A stretch of DNA of 41,182 bases, from positions 1-41,182 of the forward strand of contig CAJFLB010000018.1 in assembly GCA_904387305.1 (NCBI GenBank), given 5' to 3'. Below are positions 33,431 to 41,182 of this stretch, piece by piece. This stretch comes from an uncultured Clostridia bacterium (GTDB lineage Bacteria; Bacillota; Clostridia; TANB77; CAG-508). Position 1 is the first letter of the stretch, and each line of letters opens with the position of its first letter. Position numbers and translations under genes: made by a program. Below the pieces are notes generated by a model, which saw nothing but the letters and a program-made list of their open reading frames with translations, did not search any database and was not told the origin of the DNA.

Positions 33431-33487
33431 AACTTATAAATAGTATGTATTACTCAATAAAAATGAGTATGCTACTATTTTTAAGTT
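33431..33487 (+). terminator. Terminator of the phosphofructokinase gene
   Basis: AACTTATAAATAGTA pairs with TACTATTTTTAAGTT, with an inner ATACTCA-type hairpin (TTACTCA/TGAGTA). It lies just upstream of the next gene's ribosome binding site and could alternatively be a regulatory hairpin. Confidence 0.65.
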
Positions 33488-33509
33488 ATAGGAATTTAAG
33501 GAGAAGGGA

Positions 33510-34778
33510 ATGAACATATTAACATATTATGTTGAATATCTAAAAATAAGAAAGAAAAAATTGGACTATTATTATGTGACCAATCCCTTTGGAAGTCCTT
33601 GGGGAGAATGGTGGGAAGCACCAAAAAAAGATAGATATGATCAAAATGACTTAAGAAAAAAATTTATTGATGAATATATAAAGAGAGTAAAAAGAAAATT
33701 AAATATTAGAATTTTTACTTGTACAATTGATCTAAATGAAGATAGTAGCTGTTTGAATTTTGATATCTATTTAGATAATTTTGAGAAGAATAAATCACAG
33801 GACAGAGATGAAATTAATAAAAAACTTGAAAAGATTTTTTATAGGAATCTTGCAATATATAAATTACCAGGGATTAAAGATATTAAAATAGAATTTAGGG
33901 TGGCAAATTATCAAACTTTTTATCAAATAGAAAAATGCTATAAAGCAAAAATGGTATTGGATAAAGCACCAAAAATGAAAGAATCATTATTTCTTACAAC
34001 AGCAACAGATAATGGAGTTTTGCTCGTATTGAAAGATGAATTTTATGAGCAATATATAAATGATAAAAAACAGCTAAAAAAATATAGAAATTTTCTAATA
34101 AAGCAAATTAAGCAATTTGATATAGATAATAGAATAGACTTAAATAAAATAGAAATATCTATTGTACCGTCATCAGAATGGAAAGAAGCATTAAAAAAAG
34201 GATTAAGTGGCAGAGAAAAATGCGAAGCAAATGCTATAAAAATAGAACCCATAACAGATGAAAACGAAGGAAGAACCATGATGGATTATAATCCAATAAA
34301 TGAGAGACGTTTTTATAGAGCTTATGTATTTTTATCAAAGGCAATGTTGCTACTTCTTATTATAAGTTTAATAGTGGGTAGTCTAATAAAGTTACTTTTC
34401 CTAGGATTGTTATTACCAATTTATGTTATTATTTCTGCAATATTCTTTTTTGCTTATCTTAAACCATCAAAAATCTTTTCTATTATCATAGTAGGTTTAT
34501 TATTACTATTTTCTGTTGTAAATTATAAATACATATTAGATACGAAGATATTTTTTACAGGAAAAGCAAGTGTAGAGAGTGGTGTCTGGGAAGAATTGTC
34601 AAATGACTCTTATGATTATATTATGATAAAAAATAAACCAGTTCGAAATTATTATACAATAGGAAAAATAAATGACAAAGTATTTAAAATTAAAGAAAAC
34701 CTAATTAATGGAGAAAAATACGAAATAAAATATTTACCAAATACCAATTTAGTGTTGCAAGTAACCAGTTATCATTAA
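33510..34778 (+). CDS. Membrane protein of unknown function
   Basis: I do not recognise this family. The 422-residue protein has a soluble, charged N-terminal part of about 265 residues that starts MNILTYYVEYLKIRKKKLDY and contains an aromatic patch (YVTNPFGSPWGEWWEAP). Three closely spaced membrane helices follow at about 272-350 (AMLLLLIISLIVGSLIKLLF, LPIYVIISAIFFFAYL, IFSIIIVGLLLLFSVV). A C-terminal domain of about 75 residues has a beta-strand pattern (KPVRNYYTIGKINDKVFKIK, EIKYLPNTNLVLQV). AAGGAGAAGGG precedes the ATG. It stands alone, with a terminator-like hairpin before it and a terminator 75 nt after it. Confidence 0.78.
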   Translation: MNILTYYVEYLKIRKKKLDYYYVTNPFGSPWGEWWEAPKKDRYDQNDLRKKFIDEYIKRVKRKLNIRIFTCTIDLNEDSSCLNFDIYLDNFEKNKSQDRDEINKKLEKIFYRNLAIYKLPGIKDIKIEFRVANYQTFYQIEKCYKAKMVLDKAPKMKESLFLTTATDNGVLLVLKDEFYEQYINDKKQLKKYRNFLIKQIKQFDIDNRIDLNKIEISIVPSSEWKEALKKGLSGREKCEANAIKIEPITDENEGRTMMDYNPINERRFYRAYVFLSKAMLLLLIISLIVGSLIKLLFLGLLLPIYVIISAIFFFAYLKPSKIFSIIIVGLLLLFSVVNYKYILDTKIFFTGKASVESGVWEELSNDSYDYIMIKNKPVRNYYTIGKINDKVFKIKENLINGEKYEIKYLPNTNLVLQVTSYH

Positions 34779-34853
34779 TACTGTTATCGGTTTTTAGAGT
34801 TGGATTGCCAGCTATTTAATTGTTGATAAATTACAAATCTTTTCGATGTATAT
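34779..34853 (+). other. Short intergenic segment, possible small RNA
   Basis: About 75 nt with no reading frame lie between the membrane-protein stop and a clean terminator. I see no family match. It may simply be a 3' untranslated region. Confidence 0.25.
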
Positions 34854-34881
34854 GGATCTGCCTTAGAGCAGGTCCTTTTTT
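34854..34881 (+). terminator. Rho-independent terminator
   Basis: GGAtCTGC CTTAGA GCAGgTCC followed by TTTTTT. Strong and GC-rich for this genome. Confidence 0.85.
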
Positions 34882-34916
34882 GTTGAATAGGAAAAAGCAA
34901 TTTTTCCTATTCAACA
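34881..34916 (+). repeat. Hairpin element family E, copy 2
   Basis: TGTTGAATAGGAAAAA and TTTTTCCTATTCAACA around GCAA. It directly follows the terminator and corresponds to 340-374 with compensating outer bases. Confidence 0.65.
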
Positions 34917-34926
34917 AAAAACAATG

Positions 34927-35048
34927 TTGCACAGAAAAATTGCTATGCAATTTTTCGCGTCGACAAATCTTTACGCTTCTTCGAGAACTTAAATATATAT
35001 AGTTAAATTAGAAAAGTAGAAAAAAGTTCTCGCGAAGCGAGATTTGCC
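34927..35048 (+). repeat. Dispersed hairpin element family B, copy 2
   Basis: The left end, TTGCACAGAAAAATTGC to CGCGTCGACAAATCTTTACG, matches 953-1005. The inverted repeat then differs: TTCGAGAACTT pairs with AAGTTCTCGCGAA. The right end GCGAGATTTG is again shared with copy 1. Core ends are conserved and the middle helix is replaced. Confidence 0.7.
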
Positions 35049-35129
35049 CTTGCGAATAAAAAAAAGTCTAAAGACAATTTGCTCTAAATGGTTTGATTAT
35101 TACATTTATGTTACATTTTTACTTTTTTA

Positions 35130-35158
35130 TTGAGATAACAAAATATTATTGGTATAAT
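35130..35158 (+). promoter_or_regulatory. Promoter of the anchored protein gene at 35270
   Basis: TTGAGA, 17-bp spacer, perfect TATAAT. The resulting transcript would begin with the family D element. Confidence 0.7.
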
Positions 35159-35169
35159 TTGGTTATAAT

Positions 35170-35250
35170 AAGAAAGGTGAGCGCTAACGAAATCAAAGAT
35201 TTCGATGCACACATGTGAAGAATGCTTTGCAATTATTACACGAATATAAG
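35170..35250 (+). repeat. Dispersed element family D, copy 2
   Basis: AAGAAAGGTGAGCGCTAACG, the GAAATC AAA GATTTC hairpin, ATGTGAAGAATGCTTTGCAA, then CGAATATAAG. It aligns with 29163-29251 along its length and occupies the 5' untranslated region of the next gene. Confidence 0.75.
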
Positions 35251-35269
35251 TTAAAAAGTGGAGGAAAAA

Positions 35270-35914
35270 ATGGATAAGAAACAAAAATTATTTATTACTT
35301 TAATTTGTATTATTGTAGCAATTATCATAGTAGTACTTATTGTATATGCAGTAACAAAAAATGAAAAAGAAAGTGCAAATGAAAATAGATTGGCAAATAT
35401 GTATGAAAAAATGCTGCAAGATGAAACATATAGTATAACATTCCGACTAAATGATAATAATAGATATACAGTATCAAGAAAAGGTGAGCTAGCTAATATT
35501 GACACATATAGTGATGGAAAGCACACAACAGATATTATCAGAGATGGAAATACCTATTTACTAATGTATAGCACAAAAAGATATTATACTTATCAAAATA
35601 ATGTAACAGGACTTGGAGAATTACCAAACCAATTAAATGAAATTATTCAAAGTCAAGAACCTGAAAAAGGACAAGAAAAAATAGATGGCAGCAATTATCG
35701 TTATGAAGAATATAAAGGGGTATCAGACTTTTTAATGAATACAGATGAAGAATTTTCAGAAGAGAATACCAATACTAGATTTTATTTTGATGGTGATAAT
35801 TTAGAATATATTAAAACAATCATGGAGGATAAATCAGAACTAATTAGTGTAGATGTGTCTTATGATGTTAATGACAATATATTTGAAATACCATCAGATT
35901 TTCAAGAAAGCTAA
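35270..35914 (+). CDS. Membrane-anchored extracytoplasmic protein of unknown function
   Basis: I do not recognise a named family. The 214-residue protein has a signal anchor at residues about 7-28 (LFITLICIIVAIIIVVLIVY) without a lipobox Cys. An outward domain follows, with repeated beta strands (YSITFRLNDNNRYTVSRKGE, NIDTYSDGKHTTDIIRDGNT, YLLMYSTKRYYTYQNN), a pattern seen in LolA/outer-membrane-carrier-like or DUF4412-like folds; I cannot decide between them. The C-terminus, DVSYDVNDNIFEIPSDF, resembles the closing strand of such folds. GGAGG lies about 7 nt before the ATG at 35270. It has its own promoter, with a family D element in the leader and another right after the stop. Confidence 0.75.
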   Translation: MDKKQKLFITLICIIVAIIIVVLIVYAVTKNEKESANENRLANMYEKMLQDETYSITFRLNDNNRYTVSRKGELANIDTYSDGKHTTDIIRDGNTYLLMYSTKRYYTYQNNVTGLGELPNQLNEIIQSQEPEKGQEKIDGSNYRYEEYKGVSDFLMNTDEEFSEENTNTRFYFDGDNLEYIKTIMEDKSELISVDVSYDVNDNIFEIPSDFQES

Positions 35915-35952
35915 AAAGCATGCATAATGAAATCAAAGATTTCGATGCTTTA
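35915..35952 (+). repeat. Element family D, short copy 3
   Basis: AAAGCAT...ATGCTTT as outer stem and GAAATC AAA GATTTC as inner stem. It keeps the inner hairpin of copies 1 and 2 on a different outer helix. It begins right after the stop of the preceding gene. Confidence 0.6.
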
Positions 35953-35985
35953 AATAAAAATATTTTATTAAGGAGGAATTAGAAA

Positions 35986-37149
35986 ATGTCAGTAAAGTTT
36001 GTTTTAAATGAAACATCATATTTTGGAAAAGGTGCAAGAGAAGAGCTTGCAGGAGAAATCCAAAAAAGAGGATTTAAAAAAGTATTTTTAGTAAGTGACA
36101 AATCTTTAGTAGAAGCTGGAGTAACAGCTAAAGTTGAGGAAGTATTAAATAAAGCAAATGTTCCTTATGATTTATATGATGAAATAAAACCAAATCCAAC
36201 AATTAAAAATGTAACTGATGGTGTTGAAGCTTGTAAAAATTCAGGAGCAGATTTAATTGTAGCAGTAGGTGGAGGTTCAAGTATAGATACAGCAAAAGGA
36301 ATTTCAATTGTTATGACAAATCCAGATAGAGCAGATATTAAATCTTTAAATGGAGCATCTGATACAGCAAATAAAGGAATGCCTATTATTGCTTTACCTA
36401 CAACTGCAGGAACAGCAGCAGAAGTTACCATTAATTATGTTATTACAGATGAAGATGCAGAAGTAAAAATGGTATGTGTAGACCCTAATGATATTCCAAT
36501 TTTAGCAATTATTGATTCAGAACTAATGGGATCAATGCCAAAAAGTTTAGCAGCAGCTACAGGAATGGATGCATTAACACATGCAGTAGAAGGATATATT
36601 ACAAAAGCACATAATGAAATGTCAGATATGTTTCATATGAAGGCTATTCAAATGATATTTAAATATTTACCAGCAGCAGTTAATGAGAAAAATGAAGAAG
36701 CAATTGAAATGATGGGAATGGCTCAATACATTGCTGGAATGGGATTCTCAAATGTAGGACTAGGAATTGTTCACTCAATGGCTCATCAATTAGGAGCTGT
36801 TTATGATACACCACATGGAATTGCTAATGCAATGTTATTACCAACTGTTATGAGATTTAATGGAGAAGATCCAGCAACTGCTCAAAGATTTAGAGAAATT
36901 TTAATGAATATTGGAAGACCAGATGCAGAGCATCTAAATGACCAAGATGTGATTAATACATTTGTATGGATGATTTCAGAATTAAGTAAAACTGTAGGAA
37001 TTGATACAAAAATTACAGATTATGGAGCAAAAGAAGAAGATTTCGAAATGCTTGCTGAAAAAGCAATGAATGATCCATGTAAACCAGGAAATCCAAGAGA
37101 AGTTACCAAAGAAGATTTTATAGAATTATATAGAAGAGCAGCACAATAA
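35986..37149 (+). CDS. Iron-containing alcohol dehydrogenase
   Basis: A group III (iron-activated) NAD(P)-dependent alcohol dehydrogenase, a family that interconverts aldehydes or ketones and alcohols during fermentation (butanol, 1,3-propanediol and lactaldehyde types). The 387-residue protein has the cofactor motif VAVGGGSSIDTAKGI near 92-106 and LPTTAGTAAEVT near 136-147. The metal site comprises Asp and His in GMDALTHAVEGYITKA near 192-207, His in VHSMAHQLGA near 262-271, and His in TPHGIANAMLLP near 277. AAGGAGG lies about 8 nt before the ATG. The substrate cannot be told from sequence alone. It follows the anchored protein with a family D element between, and ends at a terminator at 37169. 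Confidence 0.93.
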   Translation: MSVKFVLNETSYFGKGAREELAGEIQKRGFKKVFLVSDKSLVEAGVTAKVEEVLNKANVPYDLYDEIKPNPTIKNVTDGVEACKNSGADLIVAVGGGSSIDTAKGISIVMTNPDRADIKSLNGASDTANKGMPIIALPTTAGTAAEVTINYVITDEDAEVKMVCVDPNDIPILAIIDSELMGSMPKSLAAATGMDALTHAVEGYITKAHNEMSDMFHMKAIQMIFKYLPAAVNEKNEEAIEMMGMAQYIAGMGFSNVGLGIVHSMAHQLGAVYDTPHGIANAMLLPTVMRFNGEDPATAQRFREILMNIGRPDAEHLNDQDVINTFVWMISELSKTVGIDTKITDYGAKEEDFEMLAEKAMNDPCKPGNPREVTKEDFIELYRRAAQ

Positions 37150-37168
37150 AATAGATAATTAAATTTTA

Positions 37169-37205
37169 AAATTTCTTAGAGTTAATTACTCTAGGAAATT
37201 TTTTA
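37169..37205 (+). terminator. Terminator of the alcohol dehydrogenase gene
   Basis: AAATTTCtTAGAGT TAATT ACTCTAgGAAATTT followed by TTTATT. Confidence 0.85.
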
Positions 37206-37211
37206 TTAAAT

Positions 37212-37283
37212 GTTACAATTCACAGCTTTAAAAATATTTATATATCAACATTCTATAAAATGCTATTGGCTGTGAATTGTAAC
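37212..37283. repeat. Perfect 15-bp inverted repeat with 42-nt loop
   Basis: GTTACAATTCACAGC (37212-37226) and GCTGTGAATTGTAAC (37269-37283). It lies between the alcohol dehydrogenase terminator and the valS T-box promoter. Possible operator, terminator for the opposite strand, or small mobile hairpin. Confidence 0.6.
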
Positions 37284-37322
37284 TATTAAATAGAATATTT
37301 TTCATTAAATTCAAAAAAACAC

Positions 37323-37351
37323 TTGTAAAATCTAAAAAAATGTGCCATAAT
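37323..37351 (+). promoter_or_regulatory. Promoter of the val T-box operon
   Basis: TTGTAA, 17-bp spacer, CATAAT. The T-box stem I begins about 30 nt downstream. Confidence 0.6.
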
Positions 37352-37382
37352 ATTAACATAAATAAAAAAACAATAAAAAAGA

Positions 37383-37662
37383 GGAGTACATTTACACATA
37401 TTTATAGAGAATAGAAGTCATTGGCTGGAAACTTCTTAAATCATGATAAATGGAAGGTAGCTTTTTTGTTGATATTCTGAAACTAATAGTAAGAATGTCC
37501 GTCTAAGCAACGTTATAGGCTAAAGAGATATATAAATATTTGCAGTTTTAGTACAACAGATTTTGAAAAAAATACAAATATAGAAGCAAATAATTATATA
37601 AGTAAGGTGGTACCGTGAATATTATTCGCCCTTATGTTTTATACATAAGGGCTTTTTTGATA
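37383..37662 (+). promoter_or_regulatory. T-box leader, valine type
   Basis: This is a tRNA-sensing T-box riboswitch. AGTA lies at about 37386, AGAGAA before the distal hairpin GAAGT...AACTTC with a TTGGCTGGA loop, and a candidate specifier GTA (Val) just before a T run near 37454, aligned with TTC in the Phe leader. The T-box AAGGTGGTACCGTGA is near 37603-37617. The terminator CCCTTATG...CATAAGGGCTTTTTT ends at about 37660. Uncharged tRNA-Val is expected to permit transcription of the downstream valS region. The class is certain; the specifier is inferred. Confidence 0.88.
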
Positions 37663-37714
37663 CTTTTAGCCGTAAATAAATATGATTAAATAAAAGAAAG
37701 GGAGGAAGATAAAT

Positions 37715-38584
37715 ATGCAAGATAAGTACAATCCAAAAGATTTTGAAGAAAAATTGTATCAAGAATGGGAGGAAAAAGGGTATTTTAAACCAAGTATGGA
37801 TAAAACCAAAGAAAGTTATTGTATTATGATGCCACCTCCAAATGTAACAGGAAAATTACACATGGGACATGCATTAGATGACACAATACAAGACATTTTA
37901 ATCCGTTTTAAAAGAATGCAAGGATATAATACTCTATGGCTTCCAGGAACAGATCATGCGGCTATTTCAACAGAAATGAAAGTAGTTGAAAAACTAAGAA
38001 ATGAAGGAAAAACAAAACAAGAATTAGGTAGAGAAAAATTCCTAGAAGAAGCATGGGAATGGACAAGAATCTATGGTGGAACCATTGAAATGCAACAAAA
38101 GAAACTAGGTTGTTCTTGTGATTGGGATCGAAAACGTTTTACAATGGATGAAGGATTATCAGATGCTGTTTTAGAGCAATTTATTAACTTATATAACAAA
38201 GGGCTAATCTATAAGGGAAAAAGAATGATTAACTATTGTCCAAGTTGTAAAACATCTATATCAGATGCAGAAGTAGAGTACAAAGAAGAAGCTTCTCATT
38301 TATGGCATATTCGTTATCAAATAACAGGTGAAAAAGATAGATATATTATTGTTGCTACAACAAGACCTGAAACCATGTTAGGAGATACAGCGGTTGCTGT
38401 TCATCCAGAGGATGAAAGATATAAAGATTTGGTTGGAAAAACATGTATTTTACCAATTATGAATAAAGAAATCCCAATTATTGCAGATGATTTTGTGGAT
38501 AAAGAATTTGGAACAGGATGTGTTAATGTAATACCATTTGGTACACAATCTAGTGAAATGCTTGAAAATAGAGAGGTTGCCTGA
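37715..38584 (+). pseudogene. valS: Truncated bacterial-type valyl-tRNA synthetase (N-terminal third)
   Basis: A 289-codon frame encodes the start of a standard bacterial Val[21 protein letters not shown] and the class I ATP-binding motif in [17 protein letters not shown] near residues 39-55 are present, then [32 protein letters not shown] and the editing-domain entry [20 protein letters not shown]. It runs into [11 protein letters not shown] near residue 270 and then diverges into about 18 unrelated residues and a stop. The KMSKS motif, anticodon domain and C-terminal coiled coil are missing (full enzymes have about 880 residues), so it should not aminoacylate. The start and GGGAGG site are intact, so the fragment is probably still translated under T-box control. 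A complete ValS of another type starts 46 nt later. Confidence 0.88.
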
Positions 38585-38629
38585 ATTGATAATTAATTAT
38601 ATTAATGAATTTTGAGAGGAGAATGTAGT

Positions 38630-41041
38630 ATGTTAGATAAAAAATATAATGCAGCAGAAAAAGAACAAAAATGGATAGATTATTGGAAAGATAATAAAAT
38701 ATATGAATTTAAAAGAAATGGAAAGGAAGTATTTTCAATAGATACTCCACCACCAACAGTTAATGGTAAAATTCATATTGGACATATTTTTTCATATACT
38801 CAAACAGAAATGTTGGCTAGATATAAAAGATTAAGAGGATATAATATTTTTTATCCCTTTGGATTTGATGATAACGGATTACCTAGTGAAAGATTAGTAG
38901 AAAAAGAACAAGGAAAAAGAGCACACGAAATAGGCAGAGAAGAATTTTCAAAATTATGCTATGAAACAACTGATAAATATGAAGCAAACTTTCAAGAATT
39001 ATTTACTAGAATGGGAGTAAGTACAGATTGGAATATACATTATAAAACAGTAAGTCCATCTACAATAAAAATAAGTCAAGCATCATTCCTAGATTTAGTA
39101 GAAAAAGGACATTGTTATCATAAAGAAAGTCCAGCTCTATGGTGTAATGAATGTTTAACATCAATAGCACAAGCTGAATTAGAAACAAAAACTATAAAAA
39201 CAACTTTTAACTATGTTAATTTTAGAACTGTAGAAGACAATGAAGAATTTACTATAGCAACAACAAGACCAGAATTATTACCTGCAATAGTAAGTGTATT
39301 TGTTAATCCAAATGACGAAAAACATAAACATTTAATTGGAAAAACAGCTCATATTCCTGTAATAGATGTAGAAGTACCTATAATGGCAGATGAAAAAGTA
39401 GCAATGGATAAAGGTACAGGAGTTGTTATGTGTTGTACTTTTGGTGATCAAACAGATATTGAATGGTGGAAGAAATATAATTTACCATTAAAATATATAT
39501 TCACAGACAACGGAAGAATAATTGATGAAGTTCCTAAATATGGGGGATTAAAAATCAAAGAAGCTAGAAAACAAATAGTAGAAGACTTAAAAGAAGGTGG
39601 ATATATAGTAAAAATAGAAGATTTAGAGCATGAAGTACAAACACATGAAAGATGTGGAAGGGAAGTAGAATATACAGTAATGAAACAATGGTTTATTGAT
39701 ACAATGAGCCATAAAGAAGATTTTATAAGAATAGGTAATGAAATAAAATGGCATCCTTCTTATATGCATGCTAGATATGATGAATGGGTAAACAATATAG
39801 CTTGGGATTGGTGTATTTCAAGACAAAGATATTTTGGAGTTCCATTCCCTGTATGGTATTGTAAAGAATGTGGTGAACCTGTATTTGCAAAGAAAGAAGA
39901 TTTACCTGTAAATCCTTTAGTTGATTCTCCAAAATGTGATAAATGTCCAAAATGTGGTTGCACAGAATTTGTTCCAGAAACTGATGTAATGGATACTTGG
40001 GCAACATCTTCTGTAACTCCACTAATCAATATGAGATATGGAGAAAAAGATAATTACGAAGATATTTTAAAACCTATGAGTCTAAGAACAAATGCAAGTG
40101 AAATTATTAGAACTTGGGATTTCTATACAATAGTTAAGAGCTTTTATCATTTCGGACAAAGACCTTGGAATAATGTAATGATTTCTGGATTTGTAATGGC
40201 AGGAAAAGGTGAGAAGATTAGTAAGAGTAAAGGTAACAGCAAACACGAACCAATGGACTTAATAAACCAATATTCAGCAGATGTATTAAGATATTGGGCT
40301 GGAACTGGAAGATTAGGTACAGACATAGTATTTAGTGAAGAAACATTACTTCGTGGTAAAAAATTAATAAATAAAATTTGGAATGTATCTAAATTTATAG
40401 AAATGCACTTGAAAGATTATGAAGACAAAGAATTCAATGATTTTGAGTATATTGACAAATGGATATTAGGTCGTTTTCAAGAAATGGAAAAATCATTCCT
40501 AATTTATTTAGATGACTATGAAGTAGGATTAGCATTAAATATATTAGAAAAATTCTTCTGGGAATTTTGTGATAATTATATAGAAATAGTAAAACATAGA
40601 TTATATAGACCAGAAGAATTTGGAGAAATACCAAGATATAGTGGACAAAAAACTGTTTATACAATTTTATATAAATTGTTACAAGATTTTAGTATTTTCT
40701 TCCCATTTATAACAGAAGAAATATTCCAAGAACTATATCATACAGAAAAATCAATTCATATTACAGAAATAAAACCTTTAAATTATGATTTTAACAAAGA
40801 AATAGAATTAGGAAATCAAATGGTAGAAATCATAAGTCAAGCTAGAGGAGCTAAAACAAATAGTAATGTGTCTTTAAAAACACCTATTAAAATGTTATCA
40901 ATAGGAGTAAGTGAAGAATTGAATGAAGCCTTAAATAAAGCTAGTAAAGATTTTAAGGCTACATTGTTTATTGAAAATATGGAAACTAAGATTATAGACA
41001 AAGATTATGAAGTTTATGATATAGAACTAGAAAAAGCATGA
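38630..41041 (+). CDS. valS: Valyl-tRNA synthetase, archaeal-like short type
   Basis: Complete class I valyl-tRNA synthetase of 803 residues. The HIGH motif is in PPPTVNGKIHIGHIFSYTQT near 42-61. The editing domain contains TIATTRPELLPAIVSVFVNP and CTFGDQTDIEWWKKYNLPL. SRQRYFGVPFPVWYCKECGE with Cys pairs follows. The KISKS motif is in GEKISKSKGNSKHEP near 528-542, and there is a C-terminal anticodon-binding domain. It lacks the C-terminal coiled-coil arm of ordinary bacterial ValS. Phrases such as NGLPSERLVEKEQGKRAHE and the GDQTDIEWW segment resemble the archaeal-type ValS also found in some bacteria. The start at 38630 has GAGAGGAG about 8 nt upstream; an earlier TTG is rejected. It sits behind the T-box and remnant of the native gene, presumably replacing it. 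Confidence 0.9.
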   Translation: MLDKKYNAAEKEQKWIDYWKDNKIYEFKRNGKEVFSIDTPPPTVNGKIHIGHIFSYTQTEMLARYKRLRGYNIFYPFGFDDNGLPSERLVEKEQGKRAHEIGREEFSKLCYETTDKYEANFQELFTRMGVSTDWNIHYKTVSPSTIKISQASFLDLVEKGHCYHKESPALWCNECLTSIAQAELETKTIKTTFNYVNFRTVEDNEEFTIATTRPELLPAIVSVFVNPNDEKHKHLIGKTAHIPVIDVEVPIMADEKVAMDKGTGVVMCCTFGDQTDIEWWKKYNLPLKYIFTDNGRIIDEVPKYGGLKIKEARKQIVEDLKEGGYIVKIEDLEHEVQTHERCGREVEYTVMKQWFIDTMSHKEDFIRIGNEIKWHPSYMHARYDEWVNNIAWDWCISRQRYFGVPFPVWYCKECGEPVFAKKEDLPVNPLVDSPKCDKCPKCGCTEFVPETDVMDTWATSSVTPLINMRYGEKDNYEDILKPMSLRTNASEIIRTWDFYTIVKSFYHFGQRPWNNVMISGFVMAGKGEKISKSKGNSKHEPMDLINQYSADVLRYWAGTGRLGTDIVFSEETLLRGKKLINKIWNVSKFIEMHLKDYEDKEFNDFEYIDKWILGRFQEMEKSFLIYLDDYEVGLALNILEKFFWEFCDNYIEIVKHRLYRPEEFGEIPRYSGQKTVYTILYKLLQDFSIFFPFITEEIFQELYHTEKSIHITEIKPLNYDFNKEIELGNQMVEIISQARGAKTNSNVSLKTPIKMLSIGVSEELNEALNKASKDFKATLFIENMETKIIDKDYEVYDIELEKA

Positions 41042-41134
41042 TTATATATTTCATATAGATTTTATTAAAGATAAAAAATATTCAGGTGAATTGTAAAAGT
41101 AACTTCCAAAAGAAAAAGTAAATTCCAAATGTAA

Positions 41135-41166
41135 GAGAAACGTCAAAATATAGGCGTTTCTTTTTG
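41135..41166 (+). terminator. Terminator of the valS operon
   Basis: AGAAACG TCAAAATATAG GCGTTTCT followed by TTTT. It is 94 nt after the valS stop codon, near the window end. Confidence 0.8.
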
Positions 41167-41182
41167 AATAAAATTTGCTTTT

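Noticed and set aside
34779..34881. SRP (4.5S-type) RNA
   Set aside because: The GCAGGTCC end briefly suggested it, but the GGAA tetraloop and the symmetric loop core are absent. It is only a terminator.
39760..40029. Minus-strand frames inside valS
   Set aside because: Two overlapping antisense frames oppose conserved ValS sequence and have no start signals.

Overview
This window comes from a low-GC (about 30% by eye), spore-forming member of the Bacillota, most likely an uncultured gut-type Clostridia. The evidence is AT-rich codon use, strong AGGAGG-type ribosome binding sites, two T-box leaders, the classic ylxM-ffh-rpsP-khpA-rimM-trmD-rplS order, and spore genes (a cotJC remnant, cwlJ and gerQ). 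I saw no rRNA, tRNA, CRISPR array, prophage or transposase gene.

Layout. 1-5700: a cotJC 3' fragment, then a phenylalanine T-box leader, a small unknown gene, pheS, a second unknown gene and pheT. 5700-7340: spore germination genes cwlJ (with a one-base frameshift) and gerQ, separated by long hairpin elements. 7340-11760: the SRP/ribosome-maturation operon. 11830-13110: two unknown genes. 13190-14940 (minus strand): dapA-dapB of the lysine/diaminopimelate pathway. 15070-17690: a zinc-ribbon protein, an HD-domain protein (minus strand) and a repeat-rich unknown protein. 17800-22200: a membrane glycosyltransferase trio (GT2, GT-C, and an anchored protein with a HEFLH zinc motif). 22300-26020: queA-tgt (queuosine) plus a membrane-anchored WG-repeat protein. 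26220-31930: a fatty-acid synthesis cluster (fabH, fabD, fabG, fabF, accB, fabZ). 32200-37150: phosphofructokinase, two unknown membrane proteins and an iron-dependent alcohol dehydrogenase. 37320-41170: a valine T-box leader, a broken bacterial-type valS, and a complete valyl-tRNA synthetase of a different, archaeal-like type immediately behind it.

The most unusual content is between the genes. At least five families of hairpin elements are scattered through the intergenic regions. Several keep an unpaired loop sequence while the flanking helices differ in sequence but still pair. The largest (L1-L4, about 180-220 nt) sit at 5.8, 7.1, 27.3 and 30.7 kb, all in the direction of transcription; three share a two-sided internal loop of near-identical sequence. 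A second family is REP-like: nine copies with a GGGACG-type loop, several touching stop codons, and in two cases apparently supplying a gene's last codons. Two of the long hairpins are bracketed by inverted pairs of these REP-like units. The other major observation is the apparent replacement of valS at its T-box-controlled locus.
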